The position numbers and the translations under genes were made by a program. A stretch of 64,000 nt of DNA, taken from JBAZKV01 sp964443545. GTDB lineage: Bacteria > Margulisbacteria > WOR-1 > JAKLHX01 > JBAZKV01. Shown here piece by piece: positions 22,488 through 30,788 of the stretch. The stretch lies in the NCBI GenBank assembly GCA_964443545.1, contig CAYUCV010000001.1:1-64000 (forward strand), given 5' to 3'. Below the pieces are notes generated by a model. It was not told the DNA's origin and did no database searches. It saw only the letters and a program-made list of their open reading frames with translations. How positions within the stretch are numbered: the stretch's first letter is position 1; each line of letters starts with the position of its first letter.

Positions 22488-24702
22488 GCTGGAAGGCCAC
22501 AGGCACAGCGCCGGCGGCATACTGATAATAGCGCTTGCCCTTTATATCCTGCTTGCAACTGTCTCTTCCACAACCTCGCCTGCCTGGACGGGTTATCTGG
22601 GCCTTTACATAGTAAAGCTGCTTCTGGAAAAGACCTTCGGGTTCGGTGTTTTTCTGCTTCCCCTGCTTTTGACCTTTATGGGGGCGATAATGCTGACCAG
22701 GCAGGAGCCAAAGTCGCTTAAGATACGCCTTTCGGGGTTCATTATCTTTTTTCTGACCTTTATCTGCGCCTGCCAGATGTTCTTTCCCAATTATTACCTG
22801 AAAGCCGAATTATTCTGGGTAAAGGGAGCTGGCGGAGCGCTGGGCTATGTTATTAATTTTGTCCTTTCTTCACTTGTTGGCGCGGTCGGGACCGTCATAA
22901 TCCTTTCCGCATTTCTTGTGATCTCCATGATACTGGTCTTTAATATAACTTCCTTTGAGGCTTTTGAAGAATTGTTCGACAGGCTGCTGCCAAAAAGGGA
23001 GGCCGCTCCACCAAAAAGAAAACCAAGAAAGGTCAGCATACAGGGGATCATATCGGAGGATAATTTTGACAAGAGCATCGCTTCGCAACTGTCGGTGATC
23101 AAGGAGATCAAGCCGTCTGAAGAGCCGGCGCCCAAAACGGCGGAGCCTGTTAAATTTTCTGAGCCCAAGGAAGACAAACCCGTCAGGCAGTACAAGCGCC
23201 ACACCTACAAGCTCCCGCCTCTGGACCTTTTGAACACACTTACCGAAAAAGAAAAACAGAAGGCCATGCGCCTGAGGGAGCTGACGGAGCAGCGCAAGAA
23301 CGACCTCGAAAGGGTGCTGCAGAGCTTTGGGGTGGCCGCGCAGGTGGTCAACATCAGCATAGGGCCGGCAGTTACCAGGTTCGAGGTCCAGCCGGAGCCC
23401 GGAGTCAAGGTCAGCAAGATAGCCAATCTTGCCGATGACATAGCCCTCAATCTTGCCTCCGGAGGGGTAAGGATGGAGGCCCCCATACCCGGGAAATCGG
23501 TAGTGGGGATAGAGGTCCCGAGCCAGGCAGTTACTCCCGTGCATCTGGGTGAGATCGCAAGAACGGTGGAGTTTTCGCAGAACCCGTCAAAACTGATGAT
23601 AGGCATAGGTAAAGACATCGCAGGGACCCCGATATTCGGCGACCTTTCAAAAATGCCGCACATATTGATAGCCGGGACCACCGGCTCGGGTAAAAGCGTT
23701 GCCATAAATTCGCTCATCATCAGTATTCTTCTGCGCGCAAGGCCGGATGAGGTCAAGTTCATAATGATAGACCCCAAGATGGTAGAGCTGTCGATATACG
23801 AAGACATTCCCCATCTTATGGCTCCGGTAGTTACCGACCCCAAAAAAGCCGCCGCCACTTTAAAAGAATGGGTTATAAGGGAAATGGACAGAAGGTACAA
23901 GGAGTTTTTTAATGCGGGGGTCCGAAACATAGAGGCGTTCAACAAAAAAGTCGACAAGTTCGAAGGCAGCGGCAAAGAGGACGAGTTCATCCCCGAAAGG
24001 CTCCCGTATCTGGTGGTCATTATAGACGAACTGGCTGACATGATGATGGTGGCGGCAGCCGATGTTGAAACAACCATCTGCCGGATAGCCCAGATGGCAA
24101 GGGCAACGGGCATCCATCTTGTGGTGGCCACCCAGAGGCCGTCGGTTGATGTCATAACCGGACTTATCAAGGCTAACATACCTTCGAGGATCTCTTTTGC
24201 CGTGGCAACCCAAATAGATTCAAGGGTCATTCTTGACATGAGCGGGGCCGAAAAACTCCTTGGCAAAGGCGACATGCTTTATTCCCCGATAGGTTCCATG
24301 AAACCGATAAGGGTGCAGGGCTCCTATGTGAGCGACGACGAGATCGAAAAGATCACTAACTTTGTAAAAGCGCAGGCCTCCCCTGAATATTCGGAGGAGA
24401 TCCTTAACATCAAGGCCAACGGCGACAAGAAACCTGTCGGCACCGCGGAAAGAGACGAACTGTTCGGCGAGGCGGCAAAGATAATAATCGAGAGCGGTCA
24501 GGCCTCGACCTCCCATCTTCAGCGGAGAATGAGGATAGGCTATAACAGGGCTGCCAGGCTTATGGACGAAATGACGGATGCAGGGGTTGTTTCCCAGCCA
24601 GAGGGGGAGAACAAGCCCAGAAAGATCCTGATGACCCTGGCGCATCTTTCCCAGATGGGCGCTGAAAACGGTGAAGCAAAACCCGACTTTCCCAAGTTCT
24701 AG
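22459..24702 (+). CDS. ftsK: DNA translocase FtsK/SpoIIIE
   Basis: A 747-residue septal DNA translocase. Four or so N-terminal membrane helices (about 20-170) anchor it at the division site. A short linker with basic and Glu/Pro-rich stretches leads to the alpha domain and RecA-like beta motor: Walker A AGTTGSGKSVAINSL (near 412-426), DPKMVELSIYEDIPHL, Walker B LVVIIDELADMMM and ATQRPSVDVITG. A C-terminal winged-helix gamma domain (about 670-735, ASTSHLQRRMRIGYNRAARLMDEM) would read KOPS-like polarity sequences. Translation begins at a TTG inside secF. btuF follows after one base. Confidence 0.94.
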   Translation: MASQRKNRRELEGHRHSAGGILIIALALYILLATVSSTTSPAWTGYLGLYIVKLLLEKTFGFGVFLLPLLLTFMGAIMLTRQEPKSLKIRLSGFIIFFLTFICACQMFFPNYYLKAELFWVKGAGGALGYVINFVLSSLVGAVGTVIILSAFLVISMILVFNITSFEAFEELFDRLLPKREAAPPKRKPRKVSIQGIISEDNFDKSIASQLSVIKEIKPSEEPAPKTAEPVKFSEPKEDKPVRQYKRHTYKLPPLDLLNTLTEKEKQKAMRLRELTEQRKNDLERVLQSFGVAAQVVNISIGPAVTRFEVQPEPGVKVSKIANLADDIALNLASGGVRMEAPIPGKSVVGIEVPSQAVTPVHLGEIARTVEFSQNPSKLMIGIGKDIAGTPIFGDLSKMPHILIAGTTGSGKSVAINSLIISILLRARPDEVKFIMIDPKMVELSIYEDIPHLMAPVVTDPKKAAATLKEWVIREMDRRYKEFFNAGVRNIEAFNKKVDKFEGSGKEDEFIPERLPYLVVIIDELADMMMVAAADVETTICRIAQMARATGIHLVVATQRPSVDVITGLIKANIPSRISFAVATQIDSRVILDMSGAEKLLGKGDMLYSPIGSMKPIRVQGSYVSDDEIEKITNFVKAQASPEYSEEILNIKANGDKKPVGTAERDELFGEAAKIIIESGQASTSHLQRRMRIGYNRAARLMDEMTDAGVVSQPEGENKPRKILMTLAHLSQMGAENGEAKPDFPKF

Positions 24703-24703
24703 G

Positions 24704-25570
24704 ATGAAAAGAACACTCCTTTTTCTGCTGATAATGCTGTTGTCGGCCCCGTGCTTTGGAATCCCGGTTTCCGTAAAGGATGAGGACGGAGTAGTGTTCT
24801 TTTCTGTTTCCGCGCCAAAAAGGATCATCTCTACAATGCCCAGCAATACCGAGATATTGTATGCCCTGGGGCTTGGCAAAAAGATCATAGCAGTGAGCGA
24901 CAGGTGCGATTTCCCATCCGATGCCGCCAGAAAGAAAAAAATAGGGTCCGTCAGCCTCAATGCGGAAGAGATCATCGCTCTTAACCCCGACCTTATAGTA
25001 ATGCTTGGCAGCGCCCAGAGAGCCCAGATAGAAATTTTGAGAAAGTATAAACTGCCTGTCTTTGTGATAGATCCGCGCTCTCTTGAAGAGCTTGCCTCAT
25101 CCATCCTGCTCCTGGGAAAAATAACCAGGGCCGAGAACGCTTCCAGAAAGATAGTCTGGGACCTGAACAATAAGATAGGCCTGATAGAAAAAACGAGGGA
25201 CCCCGAGCGCAGGCCCTGTGTGTTCGTGGAACTCTGGCACGAGCCTGTTATAACAGCCGGGAGAGGCACTTTTATATCAGATATCATTTCGGTATGCGGA
25301 GGCATCAATATCGGGGATAAAGCCGGGGAGGGTTACCCTTCATTTTCTATCGAAAGCCTTGTTGTTGAAGACCCCGATTACATAATTGTCGCAGGCAGCT
25401 CCTCTTCGGACATTAAAAAGATCAGTTCTGACAGGCGCCTTGCAAAGCTTTCTGCTGTCAGGCGCAACAGGATACTTCTGATAGACGCCGATATAATAAC
25501 CAGGCCGACCCCGAGGCTTGCCTCGGCGCTCGGGCTTATCGATACCTTCATAAGCAGGGGCCATGAATAA
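24704..25570 (+). CDS. btuF: Cobalamin ABC transporter, periplasmic binding protein
   Basis: A 288-residue class III solute-binding protein. It begins with a signal peptide (MKRTLLFLLIMLLSAPCFG) and shows the BtuF/FecB pattern PKRIISTMPSNTEILYALGLG (near 39-59), VSDRCDFP, and LNPDLIVMLG. It would pass corrinoid from the outer-membrane receptor to BtuCD. The ATG lies one base after the ftsK stop. btuC overlaps its end by eight bases and btuD follows, a complete ABC importer. B12 specificity is inferred from the family and the BtuB-riboswitch locus elsewhere in the window; a siderophore cannot be ruled out. Confidence 0.82.
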   Translation: MKRTLLFLLIMLLSAPCFGIPVSVKDEDGVVFFSVSAPKRIISTMPSNTEILYALGLGKKIIAVSDRCDFPSDAARKKKIGSVSLNAEEIIALNPDLIVMLGSAQRAQIEILRKYKLPVFVIDPRSLEELASSILLLGKITRAENASRKIVWDLNNKIGLIEKTRDPERRPCVFVELWHEPVITAGRGTFISDIISVCGGINIGDKAGEGYPSFSIESLVVEDPDYIIVAGSSSSDIKKISSDRRLAKLSAVRRNRILLIDADIITRPTPRLASALGLIDTFISRGHE

Positions 25571-26522
25571 CCAAAGGCCGGTCGTATTATTTGCTGCTTT
25601 GCTTCTTGTTTTGGCCGGGGCGGTTTTATTGTCCCTTGTTTCAGGTGCCGTATTTTTGAACCCTTTTGACGGCTCTCCCCTTGCCGGTACGATCCTGTGG
25701 CAGGTCAGGTTGCCCAGGATAATCCTTTCGGGCCTTGTCGGCGCAATGCTTGCCGTGTCCGGAGCAGTGCTTCAGGCGGTGCTTAAGAACGATCTTGCCG
25801 ACCCTTATATACTGGGAATATCTTCGGGCGGCGCCCTGGGAGCGGCGCTGGCCATTGTCATGTCCCTGCCACTGATACTGGTATCGTCTTCCGCATTTAT
25901 TTTTGCTTTTGCCGCGGTTTTGACCGTGGCTTTCATCTCCGGAGCAGGAGGCCGACGCGACCCTTCTTCCCTTATCCTTGCCGGGGTGGCAGTCTCGTCC
26001 TTTGCGGGGGCTGTCCTTGCGCTCCTTATAGGAGCTTCGGACAAATTAAGGTCGGTCTATTTCTGGATGCTCGGGAGTTTTTCATTTGCTGGCATGGAAC
26101 AGATATATGCGGCAGGGATATGTCTTTTTGCCGGGCTTTTTGCCGCGCTCTGGATGAGGAGGCAGCTGAATGCTTTTCTTTTTGGGGAAGAAGAAGCAAG
26201 GTCCCTTGGAGTTGATACCGTTTCGGCAAGATGGGCACTTCTTTTGGCGGCATCTTTGATGTCCGGGGTCTCGGTGGCTTTTTGCGGAGTGATAGGATTT
26301 GTCGGATTAATGGTTCCGCATATGGTAAGGACCGTCTCGGGACCCGATCATCAGACTTTGATCCCTTTTTCCGCCATGACGGGAGCCATATTTATGGTCC
26401 TGGCCGATACTGCCTCAAGATGCTTTTTTGTCCCGTCGGAAGTTCCGGTGGGGATCATAACTGCTCTTGCGGGAGCTCCTTTCTTTATTTACCTCCTTGT
26501 AAGGAGCAAGAGGGCGGCATGA
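25563..26522 (+). CDS. btuC: Cobalamin/iron-chelate ABC transporter permease
   Basis: A 319-residue FecCD/BtuC permease with eight to ten membrane helices. Family motifs include RLPRIILSGLVGAMLAVSGAVLQ (near 47-70), NDLADPYILGISSGGALGA (near 75-93) and the ATPase-coupling loop FCGVIGFVGLMVPHMVRT (near 240-257). The start overlaps btuF by eight bases and the stop overlaps btuD by four (ATGA), so the three are translated together. Substrate assigned by neighbourhood. Confidence 0.88.
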   Translation: MNNQRPVVLFAALLLVLAGAVLLSLVSGAVFLNPFDGSPLAGTILWQVRLPRIILSGLVGAMLAVSGAVLQAVLKNDLADPYILGISSGGALGAALAIVMSLPLILVSSSAFIFAFAAVLTVAFISGAGGRRDPSSLILAGVAVSSFAGAVLALLIGASDKLRSVYFWMLGSFSFAGMEQIYAAGICLFAGLFAALWMRRQLNAFLFGEEEARSLGVDTVSARWALLLAASLMSGVSVAFCGVIGFVGLMVPHMVRTVSGPDHQTLIPFSAMTGAIFMVLADTASRCFFVPSEVPVGIITALAGAPFFIYLLVRSKRAA

Positions 26523-27235
26523 GCATATTAGAAATAAGAGGGCTGTCGTTTGCCTACAAAAAAGAGCCGGTACTAAAAAATATATCCTTTTCTGTTGAAG
26601 AAGGGCAGTTTATCGGATTGCTGGGGCCCAACGGAGGAGGCAAAACCACCCTGCTGCGGGCAATAGGTGCCTTGGTCTTTGTCAAGACAGGCCGGGTTCT
26701 TATCGCTAATAAGTATGTTAGCGCCATTAAAAGGAGTGAAATAGCCAGGCTTGTTTCATATGTCCCGCAATTGTCGGCCCCTGTTTTCGGATTTACCGTT
26801 AACGAAACGGTCCTTATGGGAAGAACGCCTTATCTTAAAGGCTTTTTTCAGCCTTCTAAACAGGACCTCCTGGCAGTAGAGCAGGCCATTGAAAGAACGG
26901 GCCTATCCCCTGTTAAAGACCGTGAGGTTTCTACCCTGAGCGGAGGCCAGTACCAGAGGGTCCTTATCGCAAGGGCCTTAGCGCAGGATACCCCGCTGCT
27001 TCTGCTGGATGAGCCCACGGCCCACCTGGATATAAGGTTCCAGTCGGAAGTGCTTGCCCTGGTCAAGAGCCTTAAAGAAAAAACGATCGTAGCTTCTTTT
27101 CATGACCTCGCTCTTGCAAAAAAGTTTTGCGACAGGGTCCTGGTTCTTGACCTTGGCTCGGTTGTTGCCGACGGGGAACCCTCTAAGGCCCTTTCCGGCC
27201 AGACAATAAGGTCCGTCTTCGGAATAGAACCCTGA
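26519..27235 (+). CDS. btuD: Cobalamin/iron-chelate ABC transporter ATPase
   Basis: A 238-residue ABC ATPase. Walker A GPNGGGKTTLLRA (near 36-48), Q-loop VPQLSAP, signature LSGGQYQRVLIARALAQ (near 139-155), Walker B LLLLDEPTAHLD and the switch His in ASFHDLALA are all present. It belongs to the FecE/BtuD/HemV group. Start chosen at the ATG overlapping the btuC stop, although the frame is open far upstream. A 100-base gap without recognisable features separates it from the GT9 gene. Confidence 0.9.
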   Translation: MSILEIRGLSFAYKKEPVLKNISFSVEEGQFIGLLGPNGGGKTTLLRAIGALVFVKTGRVLIANKYVSAIKRSEIARLVSYVPQLSAPVFGFTVNETVLMGRTPYLKGFFQPSKQDLLAVEQAIERTGLSPVKDREVSTLSGGQYQRVLIARALAQDTPLLLLDEPTAHLDIRFQSEVLALVKSLKEKTIVASFHDLALAKKFCDRVLVLDLGSVVADGEPSKALSGQTIRSVFGIEP

Positions 27236-27335
27236 CCTATTTCCCCCGTATTTTCCTGATATCTTTGTCCAAAAATGACGATAATACTAATAGAGGGGAT
27301 TGACCTTCTATTGGTCAGCTTCTGAAAGGTTTATT

Positions 27336-28484
27336 ATGATAGCTCCTGTTGAAGGTGGCCGGAATGTACTGATCTTTTCGCCATGGATCGCTCTTGGCAA
27401 TCATGTTGTTACTACTCCGATGTTAAGGGCACTAGGCCAAAGCCCCATGGTTGATAGGATTGGCATTGTTTGCAACCGTGAGGGGGCAAGGTTCTTTAAT
27501 TCTGTTCCATATATTGATCAAATGTTTGAACTGGAGAGCCTAAGCGATAACGGAAGCCGAACACCCCGATCCGTAGAACTGAATTACGATCTTGCCAGAA
27601 GGCTGCTGCAAGAAAGATATGATAGCGTAATTGTACTAAGCGGTTCGGAGCGCATTTATGCGGAGCTCATTCATAGTTATAGCATGCCTTCGTTCAAGAT
27701 CAGAGAGGGGAATTCAAGCCGTTTAGATTTAATTGTAGGAAATGATCCCTGGGCTTTCCCTTTCTTGCAGGCTGAGTATAGAGAGCAATATTTGGCAAGA
27801 GTAGCATTCACTCATGATGTCAACGTGACCTATCCATATACTCACAGAGGTTACATTGGGCGTTTGCTGATGGATTTTCTTGTGCCGCTTGGGATTGAAA
27901 GTGGAAATGTACGGCCGGAAGTGTTTTCAAAAGAAGAAGATAAGCGATTTGTTGATGGCTATTTGAAAGAAAACGGAGTAGAGAGCGGAGACTTTTTGAT
28001 TGGACTGCATCTTGGGGGAAGGAATAATATTTGGCCTGCAGGTGAATTTTCACGCTTTATACAAATGATGGAAGAGCGCTTTCATGGACAGATATACGGA
28101 AGAAAGATCAAGTATTTTGCGAACTTTACTGGGGAGGAATTGTTTTTGTACACTAATCTGGCGTCAACCCTTAAGCTGCTGGGTGTTGATGCCTGCGTAA
28201 TTCCGGCTCACCCGGCTAACGATTTAGGAACCACTGCTGAATTTGCGGGAAAATGGTCTTACGCAGTATCTCCCGAGACCGGATTCGCCCATTTTTTACA
28301 AGCGCTGGATATTCCAGGTACAATAATCTACCGGGATGTTCAATGGATGGAATCATGGCTTTGCGATGAACCCGGGATAAGAGTCCGCCCGGTCGTATCA
28401 AGAGTTGGAGATGTTTCCAGAGTGCCCGCAGAACAGGTTTTTTTGGAGACTTTAGAAGGTATTAAATTTTGGGCATCACGATGA
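27336..28484 (+). CDS. Glycosyltransferase family 9 (heptosyltransferase-like)
   Basis: A 382-residue GT-B fold protein like ADP-heptose:LPS heptosyltransferases. The N-terminal VLIFSPWIALGNHVVTTPMLRAL and the donor-side FLIGLHLGGRNNIWPAGEFSRFI (near 210-232) and SPETGFAHFLQALDIP blocks support this. It may build lipopolysaccharide core or another cell-surface glycan; the substrate is unknown. Start taken at MIAPVEGG, where AAAGG lies at good spacing; a TTG 12 codons earlier is possible. Codon use is more AT-rich than neighbouring genes, hinting at acquisition. It stands alone before two tRNA genes on the other strand. Confidence 0.75.
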   Translation: MIAPVEGGRNVLIFSPWIALGNHVVTTPMLRALGQSPMVDRIGIVCNREGARFFNSVPYIDQMFELESLSDNGSRTPRSVELNYDLARRLLQERYDSVIVLSGSERIYAELIHSYSMPSFKIREGNSSRLDLIVGNDPWAFPFLQAEYREQYLARVAFTHDVNVTYPYTHRGYIGRLLMDFLVPLGIESGNVRPEVFSKEEDKRFVDGYLKENGVESGDFLIGLHLGGRNNIWPAGEFSRFIQMMEERFHGQIYGRKIKYFANFTGEELFLYTNLASTLKLLGVDACVIPAHPANDLGTTAEFAGKWSYAVSPETGFAHFLQALDIPGTIIYRDVQWMESWLCDEPGIRVRPVVSRVGDVSRVPAEQVFLETLEGIKFWASR

Positions 28485-28492
28485 AAAAATGG

Positions 28493-28564
28493 TGGGCGGT
28501 GCTGGGATCGAACCAGCGAGCTCCTGCGTGTGAAGCAGGCATTCTACCACTGAACTAACCGCCC
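28493..28564 (-). tRNA. tRNA-Val (CAC)
   Basis: On the minus strand the acceptor arms GGGCGGT/ACCGCCC pair. The anticodon stem CCTGC/GCAGG encloses TTCACAC, anticodon CAC. GGTTCGATCCC T arm. Discriminator A; no encoded CCA. It lies 7 bases from a second tRNA-Val. Confidence 0.92.
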
Positions 28565-28571
28565 GAGATGG

Positions 28572-28643
28572 TGGGCGCGGTAGGGATCGAACCTACGACC
28601 TCCTCGGTGTAAACGAGGCATTCTACCACTAAACTACGCGCCC
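28572..28643 (-). tRNA. tRNA-Val (TAC)
   Basis: Minus-strand acceptor arms GGGCGCG/CGCGCCC pair fully. The anticodon stem CCTCG/CGAGG encloses TTTACAC, anticodon TAC. Normal T arm GGTTCGATCCC and discriminator A. It is transcribed before the CAC tRNA, probably as one precursor. Confidence 0.93.
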
Positions 28644-28695
28644 GTATCAGCCTATGGCCAATGTCTTATAGCATTCATTATAACATTGGAGATAG

Positions 28696-28732
28696 AAAAA
28701 GGCCCTGCATACCGCCTGGATATACAGGGCCC
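28696..28732 (-). terminator. Rho-independent terminator of the RRM gene
   Basis: GGCCCTG (28701-28707) pairs with CAGGGCC (28725-28731) and, read on the minus strand, is followed by five T. It lies 18 bases after the stop codon of the RNA-binding protein gene. Confidence 0.75.
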
Positions 28733-28749
28733 TTCATTAAAAAGCAGAA

Positions 28750-29037
28750 TTACATTCTGTTGTAATCTCTGTCTCTTCTTGGAGCGCCTTCGCTCTTTGG
28801 TTTGGCCTCGTTAATGGTGATCTCTCTGCCGTCCCATTTGTAGCCCGTGAGGGCCGAAATGGCCTTATCGGCATCGGCATCATCCATGTCAACGAACCCG
28901 AATCCCCGTGAACGGCCCGAAAACTTTTCCATTACGACCCTGGCCGAGATCACATTGCCAAATTCGCTGAACTTGGTCTGTAGATCGGCGTCCGTAACGG
29001 ACCACGGCAGATTTCCAACAAATATCGTCTTTGCCAT
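28750..29037 (-). CDS. RRM-domain RNA-binding protein
   Basis: A 95-residue single RNA-recognition-motif protein of the bacterial glycine-rich/cold-responsive type. RNP2 is TIFVGNLPW (3-11) and RNP1 is GRSRGFGFVDM (42-52); aromatic residues at the canonical RNA-stacking positions are kept. A short basic tail (APRRDRDYNRM) follows. These proteins act on RNA in the cytoplasm, often at low temperature, but targets are unknown. It has a -10 box on the minus strand at 29113-29118, a long leader of about 70 bases, and a strong terminator, so it is a single-gene unit. Confidence 0.9.
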   Translation of the reverse strand: MAKTIFVGNLPWSVTDADLQTKFSEFGNVISARVVMEKFSGRSRGFGFVDMDDADADKAISALTGYKWDGREITINEAKPKSEGAPRRDRDYNRM

Positions 29038-29111
29038 GAATCTCTCCCTTGATATCTTCTCTGACTTTGCGGCTCATATGCGGCCGCCAAGCCTCGACCT
29101 TTACTCGGAAA

Positions 29112-29142
29112 AATTATACCATATTTTTGGCTGTGGTATAAT
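29112..29142. promoter_or_regulatory. Divergent -10 boxes for the RRM gene and yqeY
   Basis: AATTATACC at 29112-29120 is the mirror of GGTATAATT at 29135-29143, so two TATAAT boxes face away from each other 18 bases apart. The plus-strand box (29137-29142) ends six bases before the yqeY ATG, giving a leaderless yqeY mRNA. The minus-strand box (29113-29118) serves the RRM gene. The two promoters would compete. Confidence 0.5.
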
Positions 29143-29148
29143 TAAAAC

Positions 29149-29589
29149 ATGGATAAGCTCTTTGCCCGGATCAACACTGACATAGCGGCGGCCATGAAGT
29201 CCGGCGATAAGACCCGTCTTGAGACCCTTCGAATGATGAAGTCCAAGGTGCTTCTGGTGAACGCAAGAGGCGACCTTTCGGACAAGGAAGTGGTCAAGAT
29301 CCTTTTGACCTATGCCAAAAGCGTCAAAGAGACCGTCGACATCATGACGCAGCACGCAAGGCAGGCGGAAGCAGACCAGGCAAAGAAGGAGCTTGCGATA
29401 GTGGAAGATTACCTGCCAAAGATGCTTTCCGAGGCGGAAACCACAAAACTAATAAAGGACGCGATAGCCTCGCTGGGTATCACCTCTGCAAAAGAGATCG
29501 GAAGGCTGATGAAAGAAGTGGTAGCGGTCAGGGCTGATGTCGATGCAGGGCTTGCGCGCAAGATCTTTAATGAATCATTCCAGAATTGA
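29149..29589 (+). CDS. yqeY: GatB/YqeY domain protein
   Basis: A 146-residue YqeY family protein, all helical, similar to the tRNA-binding tail of GatB. Its exact role is unknown; a link to tRNA-dependent amidation is only suggested by the domain. Family features are RINTDIAAAMKSGDKTRLETLRMMKS near the N-terminus, E-x-Y-L-P-K-M-L-S (EDYLPKMLS, near 85) and the C-terminal KEIGRLMKEV and the ALARKI-like GLARKIFNE. There is no Shine-Dalgarno; the -10 box directly upstream suggests a leaderless message. It overlaps rlmN by 20 bases. Confidence 0.9.
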   Translation: MDKLFARINTDIAAAMKSGDKTRLETLRMMKSKVLLVNARGDLSDKEVVKILLTYAKSVKETVDIMTQHARQAEADQAKKELAIVEDYLPKMLSEAETTKLIKDAIASLGITSAKEIGRLMKEVVAVRADVDAGLARKIFNESFQN

Positions 29590-30628
29590 CCTCCTTGGCT
29601 TTGACGCGGAAGAGATAAATAAATTCGTCAGCGATAGCGGACTCGAAAAATTCCGCGCTAAGCAGCTATGCGACTGGATCTACAAAAAAGGCGCGCCTTC
29701 CTTTGACGAAATGACCAACCTGTCAAAAGACCTCCGCGAAAAACTGAAAGCTGTTTCTAAGGTCGGAAAATTGGGATCGGTTAAACGATCTGTGGCAAGC
29801 GGCGGCGGGGTTGTCAAATACCTCTTCCAATTGGCAGACGGATATAAGATAGAGAGCGTTAAAATAGGGGACACCATCTGCGTTTCCACGCAGGCGGGTT
29901 GTCCCATGGGCTGTGTCTTCTGCGCCACAGGAGGCAGCGGCTATAAAAGGAACCTGTCGCCCTCCGAGATCGCCGACCAGGTCATCCAGATAAAAAAGGA
30001 GATAGAAGGGTCCCCGAATATCGTTTTTATGGGAATGGGCGAGCCGCTCCTCAACTACGATAACCTTATGAAAGCGGTCCGCCTGATAAATTCACCCAAC
30101 TGTATGAACATTGGGGCCAGGAGGATAACTATCTCGACCTGCGGACTTCCCTCGCAGATAAGGAAATTGGCAAATGAAAAGGTCCAGTTGAACCTTTCGG
30201 TGTCCCTAAATGCCGCAAACGACGCTTTGAGGTCTTTTTTGATGCCTGTCAACAAGAAACACCCGCTTTTAAGCGTGATAGCGTCGATCGATCACTACAT
30301 CAGCAGGACCAACAGAAGGGTCTCATTTGAATATGTAATGATAATGGGGGTCAATGATTCTATAAAAGATGCCAAAGACCTCTCTCTTATGCTCAAGGAC
30401 ATGCTCTGCCATGTCAACCTTATTCCCTTCAATGCCCACGAAAGCAGTGATCTTATGCCTTCTTCCCCTCAGAGACTGCAATTCTTCCGCAACATGTTGG
30501 TGCGGAGCGGCACAAATGCTACAATTAGAAAGAGCGCCGGCGGCGATATTAATGCCGCTTGCGGACAACTTGCCCTTCGACTCGCTAGCGCTCGCTCAGG
30601 GCAGGCTTGTACCGAGCGACGAGCGTAA
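29570..30628 (+). CDS. rlmN: Dual-specificity 23S rRNA/tRNA adenine-C2 methyltransferase RlmN
   Basis: A 352-residue radical-SAM enzyme that methylates C2 of A2503 in 23S rRNA and A37 of some tRNAs. The cluster motif CPMGCVFCATG (C-x3-C-x2-C) follows STQAG near residue 105; the resolving Cys is in NAACGQLA near the end. Start chosen at MNHSRIDLLGFD, the family-like N-terminus, inside yqeY. After the family's normal end (GQLA) the frame continues for 17 residues (LRLASARSGQACTERRA) through an inverted repeat before its stop, so the native C-terminus was altered by that element. It is followed closely by tRNA-Thr. Confidence 0.93.
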   Translation: MNHSRIDLLGFDAEEINKFVSDSGLEKFRAKQLCDWIYKKGAPSFDEMTNLSKDLREKLKAVSKVGKLGSVKRSVASGGGVVKYLFQLADGYKIESVKIGDTICVSTQAGCPMGCVFCATGGSGYKRNLSPSEIADQVIQIKKEIEGSPNIVFMGMGEPLLNYDNLMKAVRLINSPNCMNIGARRITISTCGLPSQIRKLANEKVQLNLSVSLNAANDALRSFLMPVNKKHPLLSVIASIDHYISRTNRRVSFEYVMIMGVNDSIKDAKDLSLMLKDMLCHVNLIPFNAHESSDLMPSSPQRLQFFRNMLVRSGTNATIRKSAGGDINAACGQLALRLASARSGQACTERRA

Positions 30629-30640
30629 GCGAGGAGTCGA
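30577..30640. repeat. Imperfect palindromic repeat at the 3' end of rlmN
   Basis: TCGACTCGCTAGCGCTCGCT (from 30577) is mirrored, with small mismatches, by GAGCGACGAGCGTAAGCGAG and AGTCGA up to 30640. The middle reads CAGGGCAGGCTTGTACC. It supplies the last 17 codons and the stop of rlmN and ends four bases before tRNA-Thr. It looks like a mobile palindromic unit. Confidence 0.6.
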
Positions 30641-30643
30641 GGT

Positions 30644-30716
30644 GCCCGTGTAGCTCAGTTGGTAGAGCACGTCATTGGTAATGACGAGGTCATCGGTTCA
30701 ATCCCGATCGCGGGCT
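30644..30716 (+). tRNA. tRNA-Thr (GGT)
   Basis: Acceptor arms GCCCGTG and CGCGGGC pair with one G-U. Anticodon stem CGTCA/TGACG encloses TTGGTAA, anticodon GGT. TAGCTCAGTTGGTAGAGCA D arm is typical. Discriminator T at 30716; CCA not encoded. It directly precedes tuf, a common bacterial order. Confidence 0.94.
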
Positions 30717-30730
30717 GTTGCGCAGGGCCA

Positions 30731-30759
30731 TTGACGCTGGCAGTATGGTATAATATAAT
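30731..30759 (+). promoter_or_regulatory. Promoter of tuf
   Basis: TTGACG (30731-30736), exactly 17 bases, then TATAAT (30754-30759); a second TATAAT overlaps at 30749. Strong ribosome site AAGGAGG at 30775-30781 before the ATG. Confidence 0.75.
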
Positions 30760-30788
30760 TTCAATATTAAAATCAAGGAGGAAACAAA

